A DNA stretch of 64,000 bases. Source: Leptobrachium leishanense. Taxonomy: Eukaryota; Chordata; Amphibia; Anura; Megophryidae. The translations under genes and the position numbers were made by a program. Below are positions 34,134 to 45,890 of this stretch, in pieces. Each line of letters begins with the position of its first letter. Within the stretch, counting starts at the first letter, position 1. The notes under the pieces were generated by a model that was given only the letters and a program-made list of their open reading frames with translations, had not been told where the DNA came from and searched no databases. The DNA lies in assembly GCA_009667805.1 (NCBI GenBank), contig CM019069.1, positions 50,178,153 to 50,242,152 of the forward strand. Reading direction: 5' to 3'.

Positions 34134-35223
34134 CCCTTTCGCTACTGAGCCATTTCACCGCTGTGTGCTGAGCTCATTTTTACCACTTTTACTCGTTTAA
34201 ACGCGTTTAGAAGCCACGTTTTATTACATGACCCAGACATATTATATATATATATATCATTCTTTCCGGTAGACTCCGCAGATTCATAATATATAATTTC
34301 TATATGTATACGTCATGTCCTGCCTGTAAATTATAACAAAAATGCAATAAAATTTGAATTTTCAATCATTTACAGTGTGTAAAGTGTTTTTTTTCACATG
34401 AGCGTTTGCGGTTATATTCTCTATGGGGTGCGCTTGTACAAAAATTAGAAATGGGGACTCGTTACATTTTTTGGGGGGGGAATTACGTGATTTTTTGCAA
34501 ACGCACCCCATAGAAAAAAATCATTAGTGCAGCATCATTGTTCACTTTATAATTGAAATGTGAACAATATTGCTGCATTAATAAAAACAAAAAATTATTT
34601 TTATTTATTTTAATTTTTTTAGATTCTTTTTACTTTGAACATGGTCATATTTGGTATCATTCGAAAGGCCATGCTCAGACCTTTCGAATGACACCATGCA
34701 CCCCCTAGCTGCCACGGTTGAACCCCGTATCTCCACCAGGGGATTTCCTTGGGAAATCCCCAGGCAGCTAGGGGTTCCCCGGCTATCTGACGTCATCGTG
34801 CTATGCACGACACGTCAGGAGCGGAGGGGGAACTGGCATGCGCGCCTCTCACGTAAGCCAGCCAATCAGCAGGCTTCCTCCCGGCTCCATCTTCTTGGAT
34901 TAGTGTTGCACGCAAGAGGATGCGCGCAACACTAATCCTCAGCCGCTGCCGCCAGCTACTGCGGCGAGTTGGGGACGTCATCGCGCTGAAAGCGCAATGA
35001 TGTCTCCTACTCGGCAATAGTTGGCAGAAGCGGGAAATATGAATCCCGCTCTGCTGACTGACAGCTGGGAGGGTGGAGTAAAGTCCTCCGCGTCTCTCAG
35101 CTGGTTCAGCCGATCGGCTGAGCAGAGGGAAGGGGGGGGGGGAGGATGCCCAGACAAGGGCATCCTCAGGGCATCATAACCACCTAAAAAAGCTTAGGTG
35201 GTCATGTTGCCTGGAGTATCCCT
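34134..35223. mobile_element. Composite TTAA-flanked element
   Basis: TTAA at 34130-34133 and 35224-35227. The left about 650 bp match the left part of 46234-47468 (CCCTTTCGCT-CTGAG; gcaataaaat; GGGGTGCGCTTGT; gcagcatcattgttcac). The right part is a reverse copy of 38641-39226 (GTGTTGC-CGCAA...; ATCGCGCTGAAAGCGC; AGGTGGTCATGTTGCC, TATCCCT). It therefore has a left end of one TTAA family and a right end of another. A third family probably joins them near 34790-34860. Confidence 0.7.
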
Positions 35224-35229
35224 TTAAGG

Positions 35230-36030
35230 TATATGCACTATAACCCAATGGCTAGGTGTTATGTGTCTAGTTCACAATAATTACACCATCCAGTGGAGGG
35301 TTACAGCCATTAACCTCCGTGGTGTTTGTGGATATTTTTCACAAGTGGAATAATCCTCTCCACTCTGATGCCTACTTACATTCATTGTAATGGTCTGCTA
35401 AATCGCTAGGGGTTATGTTCATATTCAATTGCTGCAATTACTGGTATCTTATGCCTTTTAGAATTTGTAATTGATATACTAGCAATGCAGTGCTTGTATA
35501 CACCCCACTACCATACAGATAATTCTTTATGGTGCACTAATGCACAGCATTAGCCTGATTGCCCATCTCACTTACGGATTCTATGTCTATTGATCGTCAT
35601 TTTAGAATTATTCATTAAAGTTATATGTATTGTGTGTCTTAGATTTGAAACCAGCACAAGTGGCATAAGCCAGCCTAATAGGCAGCTATATATTTGTCAC
35701 AAAGTTTTGTCTGTTGTAAAATCTAATTGAAGGTTTAATCCTAAATTTACAATTGTGCCTCTATTATCATTTCTTCAGGACTTCCCTCAACGTTTTTATG
35801 GTTTAATAAAAAGGGAACTCCATCATAAGCATTAATCACAGTTGCTTCGCCAAATCATAATAATGGATTGAAAACTAGTACATCCTGAAAGTCATCATCT
35901 CTCACACTTTTCATAGAGGGAGAGTCTTTTCGGGTTTTGTAATAGAGAACGGTTTTCCAATTGGATCACAGTGGCTGATGAACATATAACGAAGTGGTTT
36001 TGGTTTTTTACGGAGATTAAAAGGTTACAG
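35230..36030. other. CHN1 intron 3, right part, no feature
   Basis: AT-rich; nothing recognised apart from the donor of exon 3 at its right end. Confidence 0.4.
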
Positions 36031-36035
36031 GTTAC

Positions 36036-36091
36036 CTCCTGTGTGCAGGTAATTCTTCGGGGATGAGGAGCCTCTTGTTGCAACTGATACA
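36036..36091 (-). CDS. CHN1: CHN1 coding exon 3 (residues 20-38)
   Basis: This 56-nt exon lies between ATTCCTTAG and GAG|GTAACC. It reads (L)YQLQQEAPHPRRITCTQE, the linker ahead of the SH2 domain, and matches alpha2-chimaerin with one visible change (Gln where the human protein has Cys at residue 37, from memory). The upstream junction is phase 1 and the downstream junction phase 0. The donor is weaker than the others (GTAACC), but the reading frame and homology fix it. Confidence 0.94.
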
Positions 36092-36099
36092 CTAAGGAA

Positions 36100-37270
36100 T
36101 GAACAAACAAAACATGATTACAAGCAGAAAGTACAATGCTCATTAATCTATTACATGTAGTGGTGTTCCAGTGATTTGTTACAGTATAATACGATAGTCT
36201 GAGGGCAACAAAACCCACCACTGGCTCAAATCACAATCATTAATTAGTAAACCTAGAGAAAAAAGCCTAATGAAATCCAATCAATGTGAATATCAGAAGA
36301 CAAAAGAAAGATCCTGTAATGGACTGCACAGCCAATCTGTAGAGCAATGGTGATTTGAGTGGTAAAAGTGTGTAGTTTATACAAACAAACACACACTATA
36401 ATCCATGAAACGTATACAAGCATGGACACTCTAGACCGGAAAGAACCTTTTACATCAAAACTGACGGGTATAACTGCAAAACCAAGCATCCGGAGAACGA
36501 GGATGGAACAACATTCAATATTTAAATACTGGTAAGAAACAATGGCTACAAAAGCACAAGATAAGCTTTCCCACGACTCCGGTTTTGTATTAACTTTCCC
36601 TGCGTAACCATCCACCAAACCAACGCAACATTTCAGATTTTTTTGATTGAAGTTTGAAATAGTTGTGAATCTTCTGCTACCTTAGGAAACTATATGAACC
36701 CTGCTATTAAGAGAACGACTGGAGCAGTTAAATGTTACACATCAGTTCCAGCCTTACTGTACAGCAACTGCCCCGATACACCTTGTATAGGAGCCGTTAA
36801 TAATGGCGTAGGTCAAGAATGGACAGCTATTGCAATGGTCACTGTACGCTGGTTCTTGTTGCTTTTGTAAAATCATTTAACAAAGAAAACCGACAGCCTA
36901 AATTAAGTTGGATAGATATCCCACGCTTCCCTTTAACCCCTCAGTGCAACAGGCGGCAGGAACAGTCACTGCCTCTTGCCGAAAGCAGTGGGATACTTGG
37001 AACAAAGAGTTTCCAGTGTACCTCTGCAGCCTTTGCACAACCCCACATACGCAAGCTTACTCAGAGCTCATGCATGGTCGGTTCATTGGCTCCATGGACT
37101 TCAGAATCCAATACCATTGGCAGCACTGCTGGTATCCAGGTTTCCCAAACATTTTGACCTCAGATGATACTACAGCGCCTCATTCAGAATAACAGAAAGC
37201 TGCCAAGTGTTACCAGCTCACACTGCTTTCCCCTTAGTGGCTCCCCATTACAAAGAAGGTTAGAATAGGG
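36100..37270. other. CHN1 intron 2, no gene
   Basis: Open frames at 36819-37190 have no recognisable domain. The segment around 36995-37010 (ggaacaaagagtttccagtg) may belong to the old repeat seen at 3510-3690. Confidence 0.35.
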
Positions 37271-37276
37271 CCAGTA

Positions 37277-37481
37277 CCTCCCTGGCGGTAATCCCAAATT
37301 TGACTCGGGGGTTAATTATCAGTACCAAAAGCGGTAACCCCGAGCCACACTCTGGATTACACTGTAGTGTAATTTACAGTGTCCCTGCGAACCCCCAATG
37401 TTCTCCCGCTGTGTCCTCCGGCCGATGCCGGAGATAATGACATAATATAAAGATAATGAAATAATCAGACCGCCTGGGAGG
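37277..37481. mobile_element. TTAA-type MITE (CCTCCCTGGCGGT family)
   Basis: Left end CCTCCCTGGCGGTAATCCC; right end GACCGCCTGGGAGG then TTAA. The left target is degraded (AGTA instead of TTAA). It shares the inner block TAACCCCGAGCCACACTC with 40531-40894 and 44821-45050. Confidence 0.75.
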
Positions 37482-37783
37482 TTAATGTGAGCATTACGAA
37501 ACACAACACTATTTAGCTGGAAAAACATACAAAAAGCAGGAAAGAAAAGCAAAACATGAAAAATAAAAAAGAATTTTACTTTTTAAATATAAAAAATATG
37601 TATTTTATAAGATAATCAAATCCCTTTGGGAGAGATTATATCAAGCAGGAACTTAAAGGAACAAACATTCCCCAAGAGAAAAAGGTTAGAGCCGATTTTT
37701 TTTTTATGGAAAAAAAGAAAAAAAATCAAAAGTTATGTTCGCTTGTTATATTATTTTGCTCGAGTAAAACAATGTTTACTTAC

Positions 37784-37822
37784 GGTAGGATTTCCATACT
37801 GGAGGCCTGTACTCATCATTAT
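37784..37822 (-). CDS. CHN1: CHN1 coding exon 2 (residues 7-20)
   Basis: A 39-nt microexon between TTTTTTTGCAG and C|GTAAGT. It completes Asp7 and reads NDEYRPPVWKSY, then the first base of Leu20. It follows the alpha2-chimaerin N-terminus almost residue for residue. This segment is specific to the SH2-containing alpha2 isoform. Leu20, split across this and the next exon, corresponds to a residue altered in human Duane retraction syndrome (from memory); it is conserved here. Both junctions are phase 1, so skipping this 13-codon exon would keep frame. Confidence 0.95.
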
Positions 37823-37824
37823 CT

Positions 37825-38636
37825 GCAAAAAAAGAAATGGTGAGAACATTATGAATGGGGAAAAGGAAGCAAGAGAGTGCAGGATTACAATGTAAACATA
37901 ATGTGCCATGCAATGATACGGTCAGCACTTTTTTTTTCTTCACTTGAATGCAATATTTCATCTATTGGATAGACACATAAATTTGTAAGAGGCCAACACA
38001 GATGTGCATGTCTCAGCGGGTCACAATTATAATTTATCAAAATGTGCGCTGCTGAGTGAGCGATCCATTAGTCTGCATTGTAAAGCATATACGGGTTTCA
38101 ATCTAGTGTTAAATTGACTTAAAACCACAACAGGGCAGGGAAAAAAAAACATTACAACATGAGTTACAAAAGAGATAAATATATATACATTGTATAATCT
38201 GATAACTTGTCTTGTGCTTTCTCTGCTTTATCTTGCCGTCTTTCTCTCTCTACCATTTTTTGCTGTGTGTTTGCTTTTCTTTGTCCCTCTTTCTCCCTGT
38301 GTGCATGGATTGCTTTCCTTCCCGGTCTCTGCAGTAGCTGGGGGTGAAAGTTCAGCCCCGCCCTCCCCTCAGCTCACATGCAGGAGGAGCATCTCAGACG
38401 CACATGCTCAGTGTTGGTTTTCTTGTGGTTTGTTTTTTAGCTCTACCTAGGAATAGACACTGGTTAGCTTTAAATGCCTCCTGAGGTGGGTGTGGAAAAC
38501 ACCAAGAAAGAAGATCAGGTAAATATGAAAAAAGATCCTATTTACTTGCTCTTTATGCCTGCCGAATGACACAACGTGCAATGCCTTTTGAATGAGTCAG
38601 TAAACTACCAAAGCATGCATTTTCCTTTAAAGGGAC
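37825..38636. other. CHN1 intron 1, left end, no feature
   Basis: Sequence upstream of exon 2 with its T-rich tract. A C/T-rich stretch at 38215-38350. Nothing else supported. Confidence 0.4.
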
Positions 38637-38640
38637 ACTC

Positions 38641-39226
38641 TAGGCAACATGACCACCTAAGCTATTTTAGGTGGTCAAGATGTCCTGAGTATCCCGCCCT
38701 CTGTCCCCCCTCCCTCCGCTCAGCAGTTCAGCAGAAAAAGCTGTAAACAGCTGAGAGAGGCGGAGGAGTTTACTCCGCCCTCCCAGCTGTCAGTCAGCAG
38801 AGCGGGAATTATATTTCCCGCTTCTGCCGACTTTTCCCGAGTATGAGACGTCATCGCGCTTTCAGCGCGATGACGTCTCCAACTCGCCGCAGTAGCTGGC
38901 GGCAGCGGCTGAGGGTTAGTGTTGCGCGCATCCTTTTGCGCGCAACACTAATCCTCAGAGGGAGCCAGGAGGAAGTCTGCCGATTGGCTGGCTTACGCGA
39001 GAGGCGCGCTTATCACGTAAACCAGAAGGCAAGTCTGATGCAAGAAGGACGGGAGCGGAAGAGGAGGGAGGGGAGTATTAAATAAAAAAAAAGACGCCGC
39101 TGGAAACAAGTGGTAAGTACTACAGTTTCACAAAAAAAAGAAAATAATAACTTTTTATTAAGGGAATAGGGATAGATTAGGATAAAAAAAACGGGGGGGG
39201 GGGTGATTTTTGAGTGGAGTGTTCCT
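38641..39226. mobile_element. TTAA-flanked MITE (AGGGACACTCTAGGCA family)
   Basis: TTAA at 38637-38640 and 39227-39230. Ends AGGGACACTC and (reversed) AGGAACACTC. Internal hairpins include GACGTCATCGCGCTTTC with AGCGCGATGACGTC, and TTAGTGTTGCGCGCA with TGCGCGCAACACTAA. 586 bp, no coding potential. Confidence 0.8.
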
Positions 39227-39329
39227 TTAACCCATGAACAGCAGCGTGTGCACAAAATTGATCTTACATGGAAATGCCAAGTGCTCCATTATCCGAGAGC
39301 TTCAGAGAAACCTTATCTTTGTAATTTGT

Positions 39330-39357
39330 GGGGGTGGGGGGGTGGGGGGGTGGGGGG
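39330..39357 (+). other. G-quadruplex motif G5-T-G7-T-G7-T-G6
   Basis: Four G runs of 5, 7, 7 and 6 bases are separated by single T bases. Single-base loops favour a very stable parallel quadruplex. It is on the CHN1 template strand, so the pre-mRNA would carry the C-rich complement. Confidence 0.9.
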
Positions 39358-39696
39358 AGTTGCGGTCAAGCCATAATATATATTTCCTGCTACCGTTTCC
39401 GTATGTGCCAGATGAAAGTACATACAGAACGAGTAATTTACTTGAAATACCCCTGTACTGACCCAGGCCAATTTGATATCCCACTGGTCTTGAAGATCAA
39501 GGTGATAGCTCATCCATTGAGATATTGCAGACTGTACTTTTTTTGCTCCAGAGCTGAGTGCCATGTTCAGCCTCCATGGGCGGAGCTCCAAAAAGGCCAT
39601 CATGGATAACTGCGCAGCTGGACCTCAGCGATGATCTACTGCTGACTAGCATGCTGGCATCCAACTGGCTGTAGGGACATCCGGTAAGGTGACTCT

Positions 39697-39982
39697 TAAG
39701 GGTTCACACCTGAGCGTATCTCATTTATGCGTTTTATGTCGGGCGTTTTATGAGCTTTTTGACAATCAGAAACGTGCGTTTTTTGAAGTCTATGGCCGAA
39801 AACACGCTGTAATATGCCCCAAAGAGGCTCCTGTACTACTTTGGGCGTAGGGCCTTTTACAGCGCGCCGTAAAAATGCCCAGGTGTGAACCAGGCCCATA
39901 GGAAATAATGGGATTTCAGTGTTTTAGGCGTTTTACAGCACGTAGGAACGCTCTGTAAAATGCCCAGGTGTGGACCAGGCCT
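39697..39982. repeat. Repeat with GGTTCACACCTGAGCG ends
   Basis: Starts AAGGGTTCACACCTGAGCGT. The complementary end ATGCCCAGGTGTGAACCAGG occurs at about 39874-39896 and again, diverged, at about 39958-39982, so the right end appears duplicated. Likely a MITE; no clear target duplication. Confidence 0.55.
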
Positions 39983-39984
39983 CC

Positions 39985-40526
39985 ACTCAAGCCAACACCC
40001 CCCCCCCTCCCAGTGGCCAGTCAACACAAGTGAGGGAGAGTGATTTTTTTTTGGACAGGGAATAACATTCTTACATATTGTGTCTGTCAATGCTAACATA
40101 TACAGAGAATGATTCCCGATCAAGCCCAACTTCCATTGAGAAAGAAAGGTGCATTTCAAATATGGGGGGGGGGGGCAATGGGACTTTAATTACAATCCTA
40201 ATGCATTTTTACCTTCCTCTTAGTATGACTGAACTTTAATCTCATGCGCTTTTTGAAGGTAAATTTCCAGAGGGAATTTGCTCCGTAACAAATTATCTGT
40301 TAGTCCATTTGGAATGAGGAACGGTTATGATGCAATGTTATGTCTAACAAGGGAGGATCAATACAAAATGAGTAATCCAGTAAAGATTTTATTAAAATAC
40401 TGCTTAATGAGATTATTCTATGCAGATTAGGCATGCATGTGCCTATGTGGATTCACAATTAGGTTAACATGAGGAGCCCGGGGGAAAAACGAAACATGTT
40501 GCTGAAGATCTGGGAAAGATAACCCA
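39985..40526. other. Intronic sequence, no gene
   Basis: Homopolymer C (about 39998-40008) and G (about 40164-40174) runs. Nothing else recognised. Confidence 0.4.
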
Positions 40527-40530
40527 TTAA

Positions 40531-40894
40531 CCTCCCTGGCGGTATTCCCGAGTGTGTCTCGGGGTTAAATTTCACCGCTGAGAGCAGTAACCCTGAGACA
40601 CACCCGGGCTGGATACATCACCTCTCCCTCCCTGATCGCTGCAGTCTCCTCCGGCGATCGCGGCATTTTACTTCCTGGATTCCTTCTTGCGAGGAGAGAA
40701 CCAGGATGTATGAGGTCACATAAGGAGGCAGCTGGGGACATCGAGGGAGCGCAGGGAGAGGTGATATATCCAGCGGCATCCCGAGTGTTGCTCGGGGTTA
40801 CCAGCTTCCAACATAGGAGTTTAACCCCGAGCCACACTCGGGAATAACGCTAGGGGGGGCCAAAAAAATAAAATAAATTAGACTGCCAGGGAGG
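40531..40894. mobile_element. TTAA-flanked MITE (CCTCCCTGGCGGT family), complete
   Basis: TTAA at 40527-40530 and 40895-40898. TIRs CCTCCCTGGCGGTATTCC and (reversed) CCTCCCTGGCAGTC. Subterminal inverted blocks GAGTGTGTCTCGGGGTTA and TAACCCCGAGCCACACTC. 364 bp, non-coding. Confidence 0.88.
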
Positions 40895-40899
40895 TTAAT

Positions 40900-41890
40900 A
40901 AGGATTGCATATATGACTGATCTAACACCGTGCATGACCAATATTGTCACAATGCTTCACTGTGATGGAGTCAGTACTTTGGTACCTGATGACAAAGCAA
41001 CATCATGTAAGTTATATTGGACTAATAACCACAATGTCAAGGTTGGCCAACACTAAAAAGCACAGAACATTCTGTACCCCGGATACTTTAAGAATACATT
41101 CCCCATTTTTCTTTATGAATGTCCAAGGCATCAAGATTCTCCTAAGTGCCTTCCAAATTTGCAAACCCAGATTTTGGACCATCGTGGGGTTCTTTTGACC
41201 CTCATCGAACACAATTATATAAACAGGACTAGGAACGTGAAAAAAGTCACAGAAAGTATAAATCCGTGTATTTGCATCATCCAATGAGATTCTTGAGAAC
41301 AGTTATTTTTATATTTTCCTTACGAAATGAAGCTCGATCTCAGAGCAAACTGTTCTATGAACACACGTGCAATAATAACTCTACCCCATGTGTTCGTTCT
41401 GCTAAAATAGATCATATAGGAGTCCTATACAATGGAAAAAAAGGGAAAAAGAAACCATATCTATAGATCTATATTCGATTTGATAAGACATACAGGTCCA
41501 GATCAGAGTATAGCCGTACGTAGTAATACATTTTTTTTATTAGACCAACATTACATTCAAAAGACAAACTTTCAGCAGAGCTAACTGTGGAGGTGACTGG
41601 ACACATTCCTACTGAGCTCCTCTATGTTGTCCTGGTCTTCTGCCGCTAACGGCGTCCCATCTCATTTTTTTCAGCCCCTTGCCTGTCATTCGTCCCCTGG
41701 GCCACCCCTGTGACCTGTTGGAGGATGAGCCGGGTGTTTATGGCCTGGTGTCTTTTTGTTCCTTGGGGCCTTGCACTGTGGCCTACACTGGTTGGCCATC
41801 TTGCAGCTTTGGGAGTTGTCCTGTTGCTCCCCTCTTCTGGCTTCTCCCTGGCGGCACTGTCCCTCCACGAGGCCTGATGGGGAAGAGATA
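40900..41890. other. Intronic sequence with LINE-like scraps
   Basis: Segments at 41010-41030 (TATATTGGACTAATAA) and 41540-41590 (ttattagaccaacattacat) are complementary-looking pieces of a repeat I cannot name. No gene. Confidence 0.35.
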
Positions 41891-41894
41891 AAGA

Positions 41895-42412
41895 GGTCCC
41901 AGCTGTCGGAGGGCCCCCAACAACGTGATATACGAGCCTCCCTCGGGGAGTGGAGGACGCTTTGCAGGTGGGGTTTCTCCGCTCTTACCTACTGACAACC
42001 TGGATGTCTCGGACGAGGGTTCTGGAATGTCCGCTGGTGCGCAGTCTCCAGCCTTCCTGAGGCTGTCACTGGTCCCTTGACTTCCACGGAACAATCTATG
42101 TTCCATGGGGATGATCAGCTCGCCACCAAGGGTGGAATAAAGGAATTGCTGGCTGACATGAGAGCACAGTGGAAGGCAGATTTACGTTTTGGGAGGGAGA
42201 ATATGGCTGGGCTGCAGACACCGGCACTCGGGTGGTCTCACTTGAGGAATCACACTCGTGTCTGCAATGCTGCCAATTCAGCCTTTTGACAAAAGTGGAT
42301 ACCATATGCCGTGCGGTTGAAACCCTGGAGACACGTCATAGTAGCCAGAACATGATGCCACACGGATTCGCAAAGCTCGCCCCACGCCCCAAAGACAAAC
42401 GTTCGAGAGTAT
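41895..42412 (+). pseudogene. Old LINE ORF1 fragment, same type as 16641-17831
   Basis: Scattered over several frames: EGPQQRDIRASLGEW, then DDQLATKGGIKELLADMRAQ followed by WKADL, then TKVDTICRAVETLETRHSSQN. These align in order with GPRQQDIRDVMVGG, STKGDLRKLLDDIRDMWKPE and QVEILSRSVETLEARHRRRN of the copy at 16.6 kb. Stops and frameshifts throughout; older than that copy. The RRM and C-terminal parts are missing. Confidence 0.65.
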
Positions 42413-42619
42413 AACGTTAGCCCAATAAAAGAGGTATCACTAGGTACCGCTATACTGGTGATCACACACACATTTTTATTGCAAAAGAAAAATCCCTCCT
42501 ATATAAATCATTGAAGAAAAAGTCTAATAAAAAGGCACAAATAACATTTCTAAATGGTAATATAGCGCCATCTGGTGGACAGGGAATTCTTTAAGCACAG
42601 TGGTGTACAAAGATAAAGA

Positions 42620-42700
42620 AACGGATTTACAATTATTTATACAGCGCCAGCATATTCCATAGCGCTTTACAATGGGGGAGCACAAACATGGGCCATACAT
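42620..42700 (+). repeat. TTTATACAGCGCCAGCATAT repeat fragment
   Basis: TTATACAGCGCCAGCATATT then ccatagcgctttacaatggg, the frog-type repeat also at 25262, 48365 and 61055. Confidence 0.65.
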
Positions 42701-42704
42701 GATA

Positions 42705-43980
42705 AAAGAGGAAAGACAAGCCTGCTCGTAGGATAGCTTTCCAAAATAGTCTGTATTTCCAAGACCATATAATTCTTGTTACGCTTTTATTTAGTATCAG
42801 GGCAATCACTGACAGATTGAGCTGTGGTTCCTAAGCAGCACATGCGAGACCCGAGGCACGTCGAGGCCGATAGCATCAGACGACACTCGAGTGTAAGAGG
42901 TTTTACTGGTCTAAGGTTTAAAAGCAGAAGATTTGTCAAAAACAGACTTGCTGAATTGATGCAGCTCGCTTGAAAAGGAATTCACATTAAAGCCCATAAA
43001 CTGTGCATGCCGTGATTGACTGTACAGATTCTATTTACAAACCAAAGAACATAACTTTGTTAAAGCTCCCCACAGCTGCAAGCCTCCTCCTTATCTGACA
43101 GAGGGCAGCAGCAACTGTGTGAATGCAAATATTGCTTCCAACAAACCCAGCGCCCTATTCCTTTCTTGCCGGTAACAGCGAGGCTCGTAGGGATAATATC
43201 CTCACTAGACCATAACCCTTGGTGGCTCCCTATTACCGGCTCTATACTGACCGACCTGCCGTGGCTCGAGCCAGGATATTCCTTAAGGAGGAACCGCTGG
43301 TATTGGATCCTGGAGTCCACCATAGAGCCAAGAACGACCACAACCCTGTCCGAGGCCACGGAGAGAGATTGGGAACAATTTGTTCCCAGTGTTCACTGCA
43401 TGAAAGCCGGGGAAGCAGATGTTTGTGAAACACTCTGCGCGTAGGATCAGGAGTAAGAGTACAGAATATGTAACACTGACAAAATGATAATTATACCAGA
43501 ACAATTTCCCAAAAGAAAAATCACTGAGAACCTGGCTCTGGTAGTTCATTTTGCACCGTATCAAGGCGAGATCCGTAAACTACCACAGAATAGCTCATGA
43601 TTCTCACTGGGTGCCTTTATTAAATGCATACTATACAAAGCAAAGAAGCCATTTATATACAGTAAGTTTAAAAAGTTGTGATTGGTTGATACAAGTCTCA
43701 ATCCATAACAAGATTCTCCTGATTCCACAGCAGCCAAGCCTAGTGCTGGCTGTGAGTGGGCATGGCTTACCCGCCAATTGGTAACCCAGGCAGTGCTGTG
43801 CACCACACCCCTCTAGCTGCACTGCTCTGCCTGGGCACCAGCAGAATGAAAGTGAAGGGACTCAGTGGCTCCACGAAACCGATCCCCCCAAAAACTATCC
43901 CTAGATTGGATCAGGACATCCCTAGTAAGCAGTGGTTAATTTTACAAAACTGTAGTGGAGGCAAGTCCATTCTCTCAAAT
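42705..43980. other. Intronic sequence, no gene
   Basis: The overlapping open frames at 43060-43560 are not coding. 43240-43410 contains GGGAACAATTTGTTCCCAGT, part of the old repeat at 3510-3690 and 54350-54510. Confidence 0.4.
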
Positions 43981-43986
43981 ATCTAG

Positions 43987-44767
43987 GTATGTGGTTAGAA
44001 CCAAATCTATCCTTTGGCCCCACATCAAAAAACTCTAAACTTTACCCCAAACTAGGTGCCCTGTACAGAAACAAATCCTGTCTGAGCCCCGCGGTAAGAA
44101 AGCAGATTGTACAACAAATGCTTATGCCGGTCATTGAATACGGAGATTTAGTGTATGCAGCTGCCCCGCAAACGCACCTTCATAAACTTACTACATTGTA
44201 TAACTCATTCTGCCGCTTTGTGCTACAATGTAACTACATGACCAAACATTGTGACATGTTAAAAGAGCTAAACTGGCCAGCACTGGGATCTAGACGCATC
44301 CTTCAGCTTTCCAACCTGGTGTTTAAGAGCTTTTCTGGTAAGCTACCACCCTACCCGCTTCCCCTAGTTCCCTCCTCCTAGAACCTCTGATCCAGGACCT
44401 GCACCTTACTTGCAATACCACAATACAAAAAGAAAGTTGCTCGATCCTCATTTTCCTACAGAGCCCCGAAAATATGGAATAACCTGCCAGACGCCATCAA
44501 ATCTTCCCCCAGTCTAAAGTCCCTTAATAGATCTCTATTAATATACCTAGATAAAAAAATGCACCTGTAAACATGTAACATAGTGACTATTATTGATATA
44601 TATATATACACAAACATTTATTTTCTGTGTAAATCTGTATATTTGGGTTTTATTTTTAATATCTTGCATTTTATTACTTTGTATTTCTGTAACAATTCAA
44701 TGTTCTTGAACCCAGGACATACTTGAAAATTAGAGAAATCTCAATGTATCCTTCCTGGTAAAAAATA
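43987..44767 (+). pseudogene. L2-like LINE: reverse transcriptase C-terminus and 3' tail
   Basis: The frame at 43989-44381 reads LYPKLGALYRNKSCLSPAVR, then MPVIEYGDLVYAAAPQTHL, NSFCRFVLQCNYMTKHCDML and ELNWPALGSRRILQLSN, the typical C-terminal RT end of L2-type LINEs. After a frame change, 44447-44569 gives APKIWNNLPDAIKSSPSLKS and a stop. The 3' UTR ends GAACCCAGGACATACTTGAA, then agagaaatctcaatg, TATCCTTCCTGGTAAAAAAT. It is 5'-truncated. Confidence 0.82.
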
Positions 44768-44820
44768 CTTTGTAAGTAGCTTCTGTAAAATGTCATTACA
44801 TTATTGCAATGTGGCTTTAA

Positions 44821-45050
44821 CCTCCCTAGCGGTTTTCCCAAGTGTGGCGCGGGGTTAAATTTTTTTATTTTTTATTTTGGAACTGAAAAAGCTAACCCCG
44901 AGCCACACTCGGAGGGAACGCAGGGACAAGTATGTAGCAGCCAATGTCCTCCCCCAGCCACCTCAGTCCGATCGCGGCGTCCTGCTTCCCTTCCCGCGAC
45001 GCCACAGCGCAGGGGTGGGGTGTTTAAATTCCCTCTCCCGCAGTCGTTTC
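44821..45050 (+). mobile_element. Truncated TTAA MITE (CCTCCCTGGCGGT family)
   Basis: TTAA at 44817-44820, then CCTCCCTAGCGGTTTTCCC and the inner block TAACCCCGAGCCACACTCGG. No right terminus is recognised. Confidence 0.65.
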
Positions 45051-45304
45051 ACCGGTATAGAGTAATTCTGCAATCTGAACGATCTACATCCGTTAATTAG
45101 AAAGTTATGCCCACTTTTGTATTACTTTTGGTAAAGACCTTGTATAATAATATACAAACAGTTAGAAAATAAATTAAAATATGTGCATCTACTTTCTGAA
45201 ATATACAAAATGCTTGTATACCCTCCCTCCCCACATCATTCTAAAGGGCCCCTAATTGCATAGGTCAACCGTTAGGTAAAATTAGCAGGATTATTTGTGT
45301 AAGG

Positions 45305-45405
45305 CAAGGGTCAGCATCCTTGGCCTTCCAGATGCTTTGGAACTGCACTGCCCATGATGCTTAGCTAAGCCGCATAGGAAGTGTAGCCAAGGTTGCCGAC
45401 CCCTG
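45305..45405. mobile_element. Mini-hAT, 101 bp
   Basis: TIRs CAAGGGTCAGCATCCTTGGC and (reversed) CAGGGGTCGGCAACCTTGGC. The flanking 8-mers GTGTAAGG and GTGTACAG agree at 6 of 8 positions. Same family as 27067-27202. Confidence 0.75.
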
Positions 45406-45414
45406 GTGTACAGC

Positions 45415-45890
45415 AATACGGTGTTTAAAATAAACACTAGATGCCAGTTGTACAAACAAATACAATTCAAAAGAATAATAAATCTGAGAAAAGTCCTAAA
45501 AAAAGAAGCGATACCAAGCAGTCTTGGCTAAACAATGGTATGTCTCGTTCCTTTGTTATTTAGCACAGGGTGTTTGTCAGATTTTGCTTGATTCAGCATT
45601 TCCCTTCCTGCGATTTGAGCCTTGCCTCAAACTTTCACTAACCCTTTCATTATTGAATAGCCACTGGACAGCAGAGGAAATATTAAAAAGGCGGCAGAAG
45701 AAAAATGACAGATGGTTTGCCAAACAACAAAAACAAAAAACAAAAAATGACTCCGATGTCTGAGTATAGGACACAAACATTATGCACACTGGATACATTG
45801 TGCAACAAGAAAACGTGCACATACAAACCTCATTTTCAAATAAAAGGTCTATACACACACCTGGCAACTTAACAGAAATTCAACAGAGGG
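45415..45890. other. Intronic sequence, no gene
   Basis: Nothing recognised. A G run at about 45888-45899. Confidence 0.4.
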
